64,000 nucleotides of DNA from Mastigias papua (Eukaryota > Cnidaria > Scyphozoa > Rhizostomeae > Mastigiidae), in NCBI GenBank assembly GCA_964019165.1, contig OZ025273.1, positions 15,854,714-15,918,713 on the forward strand, in the 5' to 3' direction. The position numbers were made by a program, and so were the translations under genes. Under the pieces are notes generated by a model. That model searched no databases. It was not told the origin of the DNA and saw only the letters and a program-made list of their open reading frames with translations. Positions 53,800 to 64,000 of this stretch are shown one piece after another. How positions within the stretch are numbered: the first letter of the stretch is position 1; every line of letters begins with the position of its first letter.

Positions 53800-55020
53800 T
53801 TAGGCATTGCCATGTCAAAAAACCTACTTGAATCTAAATATTAAAGCAGTTTGTAAGTGTTTACTGGGTGTGCCCAATTGATGTCCTTAGACCAGAGTTG
53901 TAGCAGTATATTACCTGATTGCCTGCCTGTATGACTTTTTCACTAGCCTGTATCACTGTCAGATATCAGTTATTACCACTAGCATTATCACTTTTGATAT
54001 ATCATTCTGCATGTGGTGATATATTGTTAAAGAGTTGTATTAGTTACAGCTAGCAACTTATTTGTATTGTATTGAATAGACATATAAAACCCCCCTATCT
54101 AACACATAACTATTCTTTTAAATCTCATTTGATGATGCAAGCTCTAAATCTAATCACTCATTTTTAAGAGTTACACCGTTGTGTTTTTGACAAGAGTTTA
54201 CCATTCACTTACATGATTTTGGCCTATAGTATTGTGACCTTTGAGTATGCTGTAGGATTACAAAGCAATAGTATTTTGATTTTGAACACTTAGACTATAA
54301 AGTTCTGAGGTAGTGTTATTGCATAAAGCCTACTTTAATGCCTAGATGGTACTGAATGATGCTGAAGACTATACATACTGTGCTTCCTTTTGTAGTCTAA
54401 TGTAGCACTAATGTATCATTAGTCATTGCCATGTCAAAATACCTACTTGAATGCCTCAACCTAGATATTATAGCAGTTTGCCACTGATTACTGGGTGTGC
54501 CTACTTGATGTCCTTAGAACAGAGTTGTAGCAGTATATTACTTGATTGCCTGCCTGTATGCTTTTTGTCACTAGCCTGTATCACTGTCAGATATCAATTG
54601 TTGCCACTAGCATTATCACTTTTTGATATATCATTCTACATGTGGTGATATGTTGCTAACCTTTTGTATTAGTTACAGCTAGCAACCTTATTTTTATTTT
54701 ATTGAATAGACATATAACCCCCCCCCCCATATCTAACACAAAACTATTCTTTTAAATTTCATTTGATAATGCAAGCTCTAAATCTTATCACTGATTTTTA
54801 AGAGTTACAACTTTGTGTTTTTGACAAGAGTGTACCATTCACTTGCATGGTTTTGGCCAAAATATTGTGACCTTTCAGTATGCTCTAGGATTACAACGCA
54901 ATACTATCTTAATTTTGAACACTTAGACTATAAAATTCTGAGGTAGTGTTGTTGCATAAAGCCTACTTTAATGCCTATATGTTACTGAATGATGCTGAAG
55001 ACTATACATTATATGTTTCC
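53800..55020 (+). repeat. ~620-633-bp tandem duplication in unit F
   Basis: CATTGCCATGTCAAAA at 53805 and 54424, and GAGGTAGTGTT at 54307 and 54940, mark two diverged tandem copies. Units B and G carry one copy. Confidence 0.7.
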
Positions 55021-55096
55021 TTCAGTAGTTTATTGTAACAAACATTTGCTCTACTTAACTACTTTATTTATATACTGGAGACTAGCGGTTTTTTTT

Positions 55097-55653
55097 GATA
55101 GCCCGCTAGACGCGGGCTCCCCTACCTCAGTTACCCGCTTGCCCATTCAAAATGAATTTGCAAATTAGCCTTGGAAAGACTAACGCAGTGCCCCATCCAG
55201 GTTGCATGGTTCGCATTGTCGATGAGCATGGCTGAAAACGCTCACATTGGATCAAGAAAAGATGACGTTATTGGAGCACATGACATCCGGCCTTTGCAAT
55301 GGACAAATCGACTAAAATTTAAGAGAAAAATTTTGTGCAAAAATGCTCGGATACCTGCGCTAGGCTATGGGGCTTTTGGACATTTTTCTTCATCTTCTAA
55401 AGCCCCATAGCCTAGCGCAGGTATCCGAGCATTGTTGCACAAAATTTTTCTCTTAAATTTTAGTCGATTTGTCCATTGCAAAGGCCGGATGTCATGTGCT
55501 CCAATAACGTCATCTTTTCTTGATCCAATGCGAGCGTTTTCAGCCATGCTCATCGACAATGCGAACCATGCAACCTGGATGGGGCACTGCGTTAGTCTTT
55601 CCAAGGCTAATTTGCAAATTCATTTTGAATGGGCAAGCGGGTAACTGAGGTAG
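55097..55653. repeat. 3'-terminal palindrome P7 (end of unit F), right hairpin absent
   Basis: The symmetric part is 55122-55653, centred at 55387.5. The hairpin exists only on the left (55097-55121). The right arm ends at GAGGTAG and unit G begins at once. Both arms share a private CCTCAG/CTGAGG variant where other palindromes have CCCCAG/CTGGGG. Confidence 0.9.
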
Positions 55654-55999
55654 TCTCTATATACTAAGATCCCTAATATGCAAATGAGCAAAATCAAAGG
55701 GGCCGCCGCTCTGGTTCGTGGCGATTTTCCTGAACTGGTGGCTGGTCGGGTCGGGTGTAGACTGTGCTCCGATTGTCGTGTACCCTCCCAATGGGTGCAA
55801 TCAGTTTCGCTTTTATTTTTATCTATTTTTTCTTAGAAGATATTCGGATTTCTCTTTTTCGACTTTGTGGGCCTTTGTTTATACCCTTTTGTTCTCCATT
55901 GTTTTCGTCCGCAACCACGTAAACTGACTACTCTCAGAACGGGTATAGAGCTTGCTTGGATGGATCTTCGTTCTGATTGCCGTCCACGGTTTCGTCCTT

Positions 56000-56970
56000 T
56001 TACTACCAGGTGAGTCGCTATTGTCGTACAGTAGAGTTTGCCAACATGTTCTTCGTCGAATCGTTGCATTTCCTACTATTTTCACGTGCGTAATTCGATG
56101 TTTTAAGCGAAGTCGCATGGCCACCCTCTCTAGCGGGATTATCGCCATGACATTTCCATTCCAGGCTGTTCGACTCTACTCGCTATTTCACGTTGCTGTC
56201 TGTGTTTAATTCTGATCACCTATTGACTAGAAGGTGTCAGTTGTATTACGTGCTATATTGCTGCCTATTTCGCTTGCCTTTGACGCGTGTTTACAAGAGA
56301 TTGGATTGGGATCGTTTAGCTTTGGCTTCGGGGAGTGTCCTCGAGGCCATAAATTTCCCTTTGAATCAGAGGACAAAGTTGTCAGTGTGTTCTACGTGGT
56401 AAGTCTCTTTTTTCTTACCAAAATGGTTTGTTTAACTCTAAATGTATATGCTTTATCCATTGTGTGAGTTGTCTACCATTCTCGGTTGTTTGTGTCGATG
56501 TTTTCAGTCACGTTCCAACACCTTGACTCTGAGCTATTATCGCCATGACAGTTCCTCTCCAAGCAGTTTGATTCTGCTAGCTAAACCAAAGTCATTTCCC
56601 TGCTAAATAATGATAGACCATACCGAAGTTATGTACTGTTATTATCCCTCCTATGTTAGAGTGTATTTATTATTTGATTTTGACGTGTGCTTATATTACG
56701 AAGGATAACGATCGTGTAGCTTTCAGTTCATGGAGTTTCTTGAGGGGGATCTATTCTGCCCTTTGACCTGATGGAAAGCTCGCAAGTACTGCTACCAGGT
56801 GAGTCACTTTTGTGATTAGACATTGTGTCATATATCCTTTAACATACTTTCTCTATCAAATTTATACTTTTTGTATTGCTTTCTGTACACTTTACTTCAG
56901 TGATTTGAGCGAGATTCAGAGACCTTCCCTCGGGGGGCATTTCGCCATGACACTTCCTCTTGGATCAGAT
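56000..56970 (+). repeat. Exon-like cassette series, unit G
   Basis: Motif ATGs are at 56147, 56545 and 56947, spacings of 398 and 402 bp, twice the 200-bp period. ACCAGGTGAG occurs near 56006 and 56797. Confidence 0.65.
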
Positions 56971-57450
56971 TGATGTTATTCTCTGGATTTTTGTCGTTTT
57001 GTATAACATTGTCATGACATACTTGCGATATGGATACTGTTGTATTCTTTGGTAGATTGCTATTTATTCCTTAGTTTAAATGCGTGCGTAGATGAGATAG
57101 GAAATCATTATGATTGCTGATGAATTTGTGGTAGATTGAATATGTAATTTGGGTACTGCTCTATTCTGTTGGGCCTTCGTGTGTATTTGACTTCTCTGTG
57201 ACTTACTGTTAAGAGGTTAAATTCATATTGGTAATAGAACTGTTGTAAGGGGTTTGCATTCCCCCTCAGTTCAATGGAGGAAGCAACTGCTCCATGTGTT
57301 TCATTGTCGTTGCCATTAGTCACTAAATATTTAAATGCGTTTGTAGAGAAACGTCCAAAGTTTGTATATTCTACTTTTTTTGCTGTTCTCCATATTATAC
57401 CTATGGCGTTCTGGTATCCTTAACTGATTACACTGTCTATTTTTTTGTAG

Positions 57451-57628
57451 GTTGTAGAGAGAAATGCGAGGGGATTCCCAAGTTCATCTCATGATCGCAG
57501 AAACCTCTTATCCTTTGTTTGCGAACAATAGTATTTACACAAGACCGCAAGTTTGCAGTTGAGGGCGTGTTTACGGAGAGGATGGATGTTTTGCAAGTAG
57601 TAGCAGAGTTTCATCAATTTTATACAAG
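57451..57628 (+). other. 178-nt exon-like block, unit G
   Basis: It is bordered by TTTTTTGTAG and GTAAGT. The frame reads MRGDSQVHLMIAETSYPLFA with the usual stop. Confidence 0.55.
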
Positions 57629-57690
57629 GTAAGTGATTTATCTCATGTACCAGGTATCGATTAAGTGTTGCTACGATGTTGTGTATAGAA

Positions 57691-57890
57691 TGATTCCTAC
57701 TTTGCCAACTGGACGAGATTTAATGCAATGTTTTGATGGAGATTCCACTAATATTGCCTCGGGGTCATATGATCATGCCACTTGCTTTCATGTTCGCTTG
57801 ATTTTCGCGTATAAATTATCGTTCTCTTACTTCAGAAGTTTCGGTAGAGTATTCAGGAGACGCTTACTGTATTATTTAATGATATACTAG
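57691..57890 (+). other. Second exon-like ORF block, unit G
   Basis: The frame is homologous to that in units C and H (TGRDLMQCFDGDS, then FHVRLIFAYKLSFSYFRSFG). Many residues have changed, but it stays open to a TAG at the shared position. Confidence 0.38.
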
Positions 57891-58559
57891 GACTATTTAG
57901 AGTTCTGTTGTACCTCGTAGTTGCGCGAGAGTTTAAGGGAGAAAGTTCCGAAGGGTTAGGCCGATTTGTTTACGTTTCAGATGTTGTCAATCACTTCTAC
58001 TTAGATGTTGGGTTTTCCCATGCACTTATTGTAGCCTAGATCTAAGATATTGTTCAAATTACTCATTGGATTAGTGGAGTGTACTAGCTCAATTTCCCCT
58101 TTGGTTTTCTTTCAGTGTTTTGGGTAAAGTGCTGCGTGTATGCTCTCTAAAACTTTGATGGGCTTTTCATATTACTCTCAGTTTCCATGGCTGATGACTT
58201 GCTTAGTCCCAGTAGTACACTTTGTATTCTAAATCGCTGGGGTATTTGTAGTTAAAAGTGCTAAACCTTATACGGATATTTTAGCTACTACCTCGCGAAT
58301 AACATTGTGTATGGTACCGTGCATTTTACGGTAGTTGCTTCTTGATTTATTTACACTGATATTGTATTCTAAATTAGCTTTGTATTCAACACACTTAAGT
58401 AACTTATTCACGAGGCTTCATTCAATGTAGTACTTTACTAATTGCCTATATAGTACGAGCAGTCTACCACTCTTTATTTTCAACAGTCTATTATTTGTGT
58501 TCACTATATATTTTAGTGTTATTTTGGTTGAATCTGCATGTTGGCACTTTATGCTAAAT

Positions 58560-58711
58560 GTTCTTTTCCTGGCAAACCTGCTCTGTGCCTTGCTGAGATG
58601 ATTTATTATAGACACCATTAATGATTTCCATAAATGTTCTTTTCCTGGCAAACCTGCTCTGTGCCTTGCTGAGATGATTTATTATAGACACCATTAATGA
58701 TTTCCATAAAT
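58560..58711 (+). repeat. 76-bp tandem duplication in unit G
   Basis: GTTCTTTTCCTGGCAAACC at 58560 and 58636 begins two essentially identical adjacent copies ending CCATAAAT. Unit B has one copy. Confidence 0.85.
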
Positions 58712-59606
58712 CATTCTGCACATGATAACATTATTTTTGTTTGTCAAGTAGTGTTGGATAACAAGCATGTGTATTGTGTAGGCTTCATCCCTGGAGCCCC
58801 ACGTTCCAGTCCCAAGCTCACTAAACAGTACTCGTCATAATCAAATATTATGAGGAGCTTGCTCTAAGAGATTATTATGTATACAAGCTTATGCCACATT
58901 CATACACAGTTTTTGAGTTTGAAGTCTTTGTTGTCTATTCTAGACAATCTCTTAGGAATAGTCTTCAGCATTGATGTACTTGAATCAAACAGTATCATTA
59001 GGCATTGCCATGTCAAAACACCTGCTTGATTCTATATATTATAGGAGTTTGACAGTGTTTACTGGGTGTGCCCAATTGATGTCCCCTGTATCACTGTCAG
59101 ATATCAGTTGTTACCATTAGCATTATCACTTTTCACATATCATTCTGCATGTGGCGATATGTTGTTAAAGTTTTGTATTAGTTACAGCTAGCAACCTTAT
59201 TTGTATTGTAACGAATAGGCATATAAAGCCCTGCTCCTATCTAACACAAAACCTTTGTATAAAATTTTATTTGATCCTGCAATCTCTACAATTTTATCTC
59301 TTATTCTTAAGAGTTAGAACTTTGTGTTTTTGACAAGAGTTTAGCATTCACTTACATGTTTGTGGCCCATAGTATTGTGACCTTTGAGTATGCTGTAGGA
59401 TTACAAAGGAGTATTATTTTAATTATGAATGCTTAGACTATAAACTTCTGAGGTAGTGTTCTTGCATAAAGCCTACTTCAATGCCTAGATGGTACTGAAT
59501 GATGCTGAAGACTATACAGTATGCATTTGATTTAGTAGTTTATTGTAACAACCATTTGCACTACTTAACTACTATATTTATATACTGGAGACTAGCGGTT
59601 TTTTTT

Positions 59607-60175
59607 GATAGCCCGCTAGACGCGGGCTCCCCTACCCCAGTTGTCTGCTGGCCATGTCAAACTCAATTTGCAAATTAGCCTTGGAAAGACTAACGCAGTG
59701 CCCCACGAAAGCTGCATGGTCCACATTGTCAATGAGCATGGATGACAAAGCTCGCATAGGATCAAGAGAAGATGACATCATTGGAGCATGTGACATCCGG
59801 CCTTTGCAATGGACAAATCGATTAAAATTTGAGAGAAAAAGTTGTGCAAAAATGCTCGGATACCTGCGCTAGGCTATGGGGCTTTAGAAGATGAAAAAGA
59901 ATGTCCAAAAGCCCCATAGCCTAGCGCAGGTATCCGAGCATTTTTGCACAACTTTTTCTCTCAAATTTTAATCTATTTGTCCATTGCAAAGGCCGGATGT
60001 CACACGCTCCAATGACGTCATCTTCTCTTGATCCTATGCGAGCTGTTTCATCCATGCTCATTGACAATGCGGATCATGCAGCTTTCGTGGGGCACTGCGT
60101 TAGTCTTTCCAAGGCTAATTTGCAAATTGATTTTGACATGGCCAGCAGACAACTGGGGTAGGGGAGCCCGCGTCT
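59607..60175. repeat. 3'-terminal palindrome P8 (end of unit G), right end trimmed
   Basis: The symmetric part is 59618-60175. The right arm stops inside the hairpin at GCGTCT, then unit H starts. The left flank is type Y with a T tract. Confidence 0.9.
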
Positions 60176-60519
60176 TCACTATATACTAAGATGCCTAAAT
60201 GCAAATGAGCTCGCCTATTGTTGTCATCAAACAGAGCCGACCCCTTACTGTCCAGAATTCTTCTCCTGGAATGGTTGCGGGCTGTGTCTGAAAGGTAGCT
60301 ATACGTGTTGCAGTTTGTGAGTTCTTCGACACGAGCGCAAATTGATATTTTTGTGATTTTTCTGTGTCGAGTTATTCAACTTTTTCCGAGCGACTACGCG
60401 AGCCTTTGTTGATCGTCTTTTGTCCTCCATTGTGTTTCTCCTCGTGGATTGCACTGCTCTCAGTACAGGGCGTGTGTGATCCGTATCAGGTTTGCTCATT
60501 TTCGAGGAGAAGTTTCTTG

Positions 60520-61510
60520 GATTTCTACCAGGTTAGTAGCTATTTTGTCCTCTCTAAATACTGTATTATAGGTCGCTTATATGTTATTCCTCGATTCCGT
60601 GGGTTGTCTGGTTTTTTAAACAATTTTTTCCGATGTATGGAGGCAGTGTCGTACACCGTCCCTCGCTGCTGTTATGTGCCATGACAGTTGGGCAACTACT
60701 TCTTCGCTTCATTGCTGTCTGAAGATTCGATATATCATTGCCAGTCTTTAGTCAATGACATTATAGCACTGCTGCTGCTGTGTCGATTCGATGTACGGGT
60801 GATGTGAGCCCTATATTTGCCTCTTTTGTTAGGCCAGATTGGAACAGCTTCCCTCGGGGGCAATCTCGCCGCCATGACAGTTCCTCTAAATTCGTTCGAT
60901 TCTGTTCGTCGGATTTCAATGCTTTAACTGGTAAGTTGTGTTAACAGATTTAACTCATGTTTCATGTTGTATTCATTGGTGTATTAGGATAGTGTTTAGC
61001 TGTTGCTTTCATCCCTTTTAAATAGGATATACCGAACGTGCAACTCTCAGTTCGAAGATGGTTTGAATGCGACTAATGTTCCAGTTCGAAGTTCAAGAAG
61101 ATGTCGTGCTTCTGCTACCAGGTGGGTCGTTTTCTGATGCTAAAACGTGTGATTTTAAATTGCCTGTCTGTCCCCTGTCCTCTGTGCGCAATTTCTATGT
61201 ATTTTTGACACTAATGTACAATAAATAATGCCAGCGAGATGAGATTGCAATAGCTTCCCTCGGGTGTTTTACGCCATGACAGTTCCTCTCCACAATGGTT
61301 GATGTTATTCTCTGTTGCCGGGTGAAGTCAAGTGAACTTTCGTCCTTCTACTACCAGGTAAGTTGTTGTGTCATGTGGTAGGGTGTGTTTTCAGATTGCC
61401 TGTAATTTTTCTGTCTACTATACATGTTTCATATTACACACGTTATGTCAGTATTTTGAGCGAGCTTCCCTCGGGGGTATATCGCCATGACACTTCCTCG
61501 CCGATCAGAT
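60520..61510 (+). repeat. Exon-like cassette series, unit H
   Basis: Motif ATGs are at 60681, 60874, 61276 and 61487 (spacings 193, 402 and 211), almost the same as unit A. ACCAGGTTAG, CTGGTAAGT, ACCAGGTGGG and ACCAGGTAAG serve as donor-like sites; the third is altered. Confidence 0.68.
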
Positions 61511-61964
61511 TTAGTTTATTCTCTAGATTGTCTTGGTTCTATTACAATATTGGGATGACATGTTTACTGACCTATTCCTTGCTAGATTCCTGTTTATACC
61601 TTGAAGTTAATGCGCGTAAAGGAGATGGGACATCGTTATCTTTCCTTATGACTTGTGCTACATGAAGTCCTCAATTTGGCATTGATGAAGTGTTCTGGGT
61701 CTAACTTTGTAGTTGTATATGTGACTTATTGTTAAGAGTTAAAGTTCTTTTCGGTAATATAACTGTAAGAAGAAGGTTTCGTCCCCCATCAGTTTAGTCA
61801 AGGAAGCCACTACTCTGTGTGTTTCATTCTCATTGCCAGTAGCCACAAAATATCTTAACATGGTTGTACAGAGATGTCTACAATGTGTATATTGTATTTG
61901 CTAACTGTCCTTGATATTATTCCTATGATGTTTTGGTGTCCTTACACTCTTTATTTTGTTGTAG

Positions 61965-62142
61965 GTTGTAGATAGAAATGCGAGGGGATTCCCAACTTCC
62001 GATTATGATCGCAGAAACCTCTCATGCTTTGTTTGCGAACAATACTGTTTACACAAGACCGCAAGTTTGCAGTTGAAGGCGTGTTTACATATCGGATGCA
62101 TGTCGTTCAAGTCTTCGTGGAATTTCGTCCCTTCTCTATAAG
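61965..62142 (+). other. 178-nt exon-like block, unit H
   Basis: It is bordered by TTTTGTTGTAG and GTAAGT. The frame reads MRGDSQLPIMIAETSHALFA. Confidence 0.55.
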
Positions 62143-62204
62143 GTAAGTGGTATATTTCATTGACAAGGTTTCAATTTAGTTTTACCAGGATTGTTTTGTG
62201 TAGA

Positions 62205-62405
62205 TTGGTCGCTACTGTCCAAGTTGGACGAGATTTAATGCTATCTTTTGATCGAGTTTGTATAGGATTGGCTCGGGGGCCGTATGATCTTGGCAATTCC
62301 TTTCATGTTCTCTTGATTTCCGCCTGTAAATTACCGTTTCGTTATTACAGAAGTTTCGATATACTATTCAGAGGATATTTACTGTATTATTTACTGATAT
62401 ACTAG
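62205..62405 (+). other. Second exon-like ORF block, unit H
   Basis: It follows TTTTGTGTAG. The open frame includes GPYDLGNSFHVLLISACKL and ends at the shared TAG. The unit A equivalent is frameshifted although the DNA is otherwise very similar. Confidence 0.4.
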
Positions 62406-64000
62406 GACAGTTTAGCGTGCTGTTGATACTTTGCATTTGCGTGTGATTGTGAAGGAAGTACGTATGAACAGTTAGGCCGCTGTCTTTTATGATTGATATA
62501 TTGTCCCTCATTTCTGGTTAGCTCATGGTTTTTCCCATACACTTATTGTAGGCTGAAGCTAAGATATTGCTCAAATTAGTCCTTCGATTATTGGAATTTA
62601 ATAATTTACTTTGTTGCAGTATTTTCAGGAAGGTACTACGTGTATTCTCTCTGAAACGTTGAGGGGCTGTTCATATTGCTCCCAGTCACTAAAGCTGATT
62701 CCTTCCGTATTCTCAGTAGAACACTTAGTACTCTGAATCAGTGGTATATGTATAGTCAAAGGTGCACAGCCTTATGCAGATATTTTATCTACTAGTTCGT
62801 CGATCCTTTGGTGTATAGTACCATGCGTTTTCAGGTTGTTCGTTCTTGATATATTTACGCTGATATTGTGTTCTACATTAGGATTGTAGTCAACACACTT
62901 AAGTAACGTATTCATAAGGCTGTATTCAGGATAGTACTCTACTGATCACCTATGTATATACAACAGTCTAACAATCTTTATTATGTATAAGAGTCTAATT
63001 GTTGTATTCACTATAGATTTTTGTGTTATTTTGGAGGAATCAGCTTATGGTTGCTTTAGTCCTAACTCTCCGTTTCCTGGCAAATCAGCTCCCTCTCATC
63101 CTAAGATTATTTGTTATAAAGACCATTCATGATTTCTATTCATCATTCTGCACATGATAATATGGTTTGACTGGATCAAGTAGTATTAGATCACAATGAG
63201 TTGTACTGTTTAATATTAATTCCTTGAGCCCCAGCTTCCAGCTCGCACCCCAATTAACAGTAGTGTTTGTAATCAAATGTTTTGAGGGACTTACTGTAAA
63301 AGTGTATTATGTATAAGGGGTTTTGCCACACTCATGCACAATTTCTGAGTTTCAACTCATTTCTGACTAGCACACTTATAGGAATATTCTTTAGCTGTTA
63401 TGAACTTAAATTATGAAGCACCCCTATACATTGTCATTGTATATTGCCTACTTCAATGCCTCAAGGTAGTTATTGTAGGAGTTTGAAAGATATTACTGGT
63501 TGTGCCTAGATGACAAGGGTATTCATACAATTGAATTGATATCCTTAGATGATACATGTACCAATATAGTACTTGATTGTCTGCCTGTAGGATTTTTGTC
63601 ACTAGCCTATTTCACTTTGAGATATCAGTTGTCACCATTACCATTACAACTTGTGATATTTCATTCTGTTTATAATGTTATGTTGTTAAAGTTTTGTATT
63701 AGTTATAGCCAGCAACCTTATTTGTATTGTACTCATTTGCCACATCAGGCCCCCCTCTGAAGTACAGCTATGATAATAAATTTGTTGTTATGATGCAAGG
63801 TCTACATTATATCATTCATTGATAGGATTTACAGCTTTATGTGGTTGACAAGAGGTTAGGACTCACATGATTTTGGTCCATAATATTGTTACTGTTGAGT
63901 TTGCTCTAGGATTATAAGGCACTATTATTTCAGTTTTTTACAGTTATGGAACAGTCATTAAGTATCAGGGTTGGGGGTTGAGGCACGTGATAAAATAGAT

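Larger units (their letters stand above)
50525..55653 (+). mobile_element. Non-autonomous Helitron unit F
   Basis: It starts TCTCTATATTCTAAGATGCC, with one change in the terminal word. It is type Y in its 3' half, with a tandem duplication there, and ends in palindrome P7, whose right arm lacks the whole hairpin. Confidence 0.83.
55654..60175 (+). mobile_element. Non-autonomous Helitron unit G
   Basis: It starts TCTCTATATACTAAGATCCC and is type Y. Three cassettes are visible, and it carries a 76-bp tandem duplication. It ends in P8 with a trimmed right arm. Confidence 0.83.
60176..64000 (+). mobile_element. Non-autonomous Helitron unit H, runs off the window
   Basis: It starts TCACTATATACTAAGATGCC. 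It is nearly collinear with unit A over its whole visible length and clearly closer to A than to any other unit, although 50 kb away. Its 3' end lies beyond the window. Confidence 0.83.

Noticed and set aside
9767..60175. CRISPR array, rRNA or tRNA genes
   Set aside because: The repeats are long and widely spaced palindromes in a eukaryotic context. No tRNA box or rRNA sequence was recognised.

Overview
The window is eukaryotic, most likely animal, non-genic DNA. No host gene is recognisable. Two long reading frames carry GT-AG introns and encode Helitron Rep/helicase proteins, and the rest is mobile or repetitive sequence. I cannot name the species from sequence alone.

Layout. Positions ~230-10518 hold Helitron copy 1: an RepHel gene at 490-5198, ~4.6 kb of non-coding tail, then a 752-bp palindrome. 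From 10519 to 35010 five non-autonomous units (A-E) follow head to tail on the + strand. Each opens with a Helitron-type 5' end (TCTCTATATACTAAGAT then ATGCAAATGAG), and A-D each close with a ~530-590-bp palindrome. Unit E is cut off at ~35010. Positions 35011-40400 are unrelated sequence with two 479-bp direct repeats and two trinucleotide microsatellites. From ~40410 to 50524 a second RepHel copy (gene 40561-45271) has the same tail and palindrome. Units F and G follow (50525-60175), and unit H (60176 onward) runs off the window.

How the parts relate. RepHel would nick, unwind and copy single strands from elements sharing its termini. The non-autonomous units share the palindromic 3' end with the coding copies, so they are plausible substrates. 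Copy 2 has better motifs than copy 1, which carries changes next to the HUH histidines and in Walker B.

Most unusual points: (i) eight direct 3'-end/5'-start junctions with no filler, or only a few bases, between units; (ii) a 3' terminus carried twice, as ~265-390-bp inverted arms, with the arms of one palindrome matching each other even at positions that vary between palindromes; (iii) inside every non-autonomous unit, splice-site-bordered exon-like blocks, including a ~200-bp-period series centred on CGCCATGACAGTT and a 178-182-nt block with AG/GT borders. These look like a captured, internally duplicated, intron-containing gene or a spliced non-coding transcript. Most other short reading frames look incidental.
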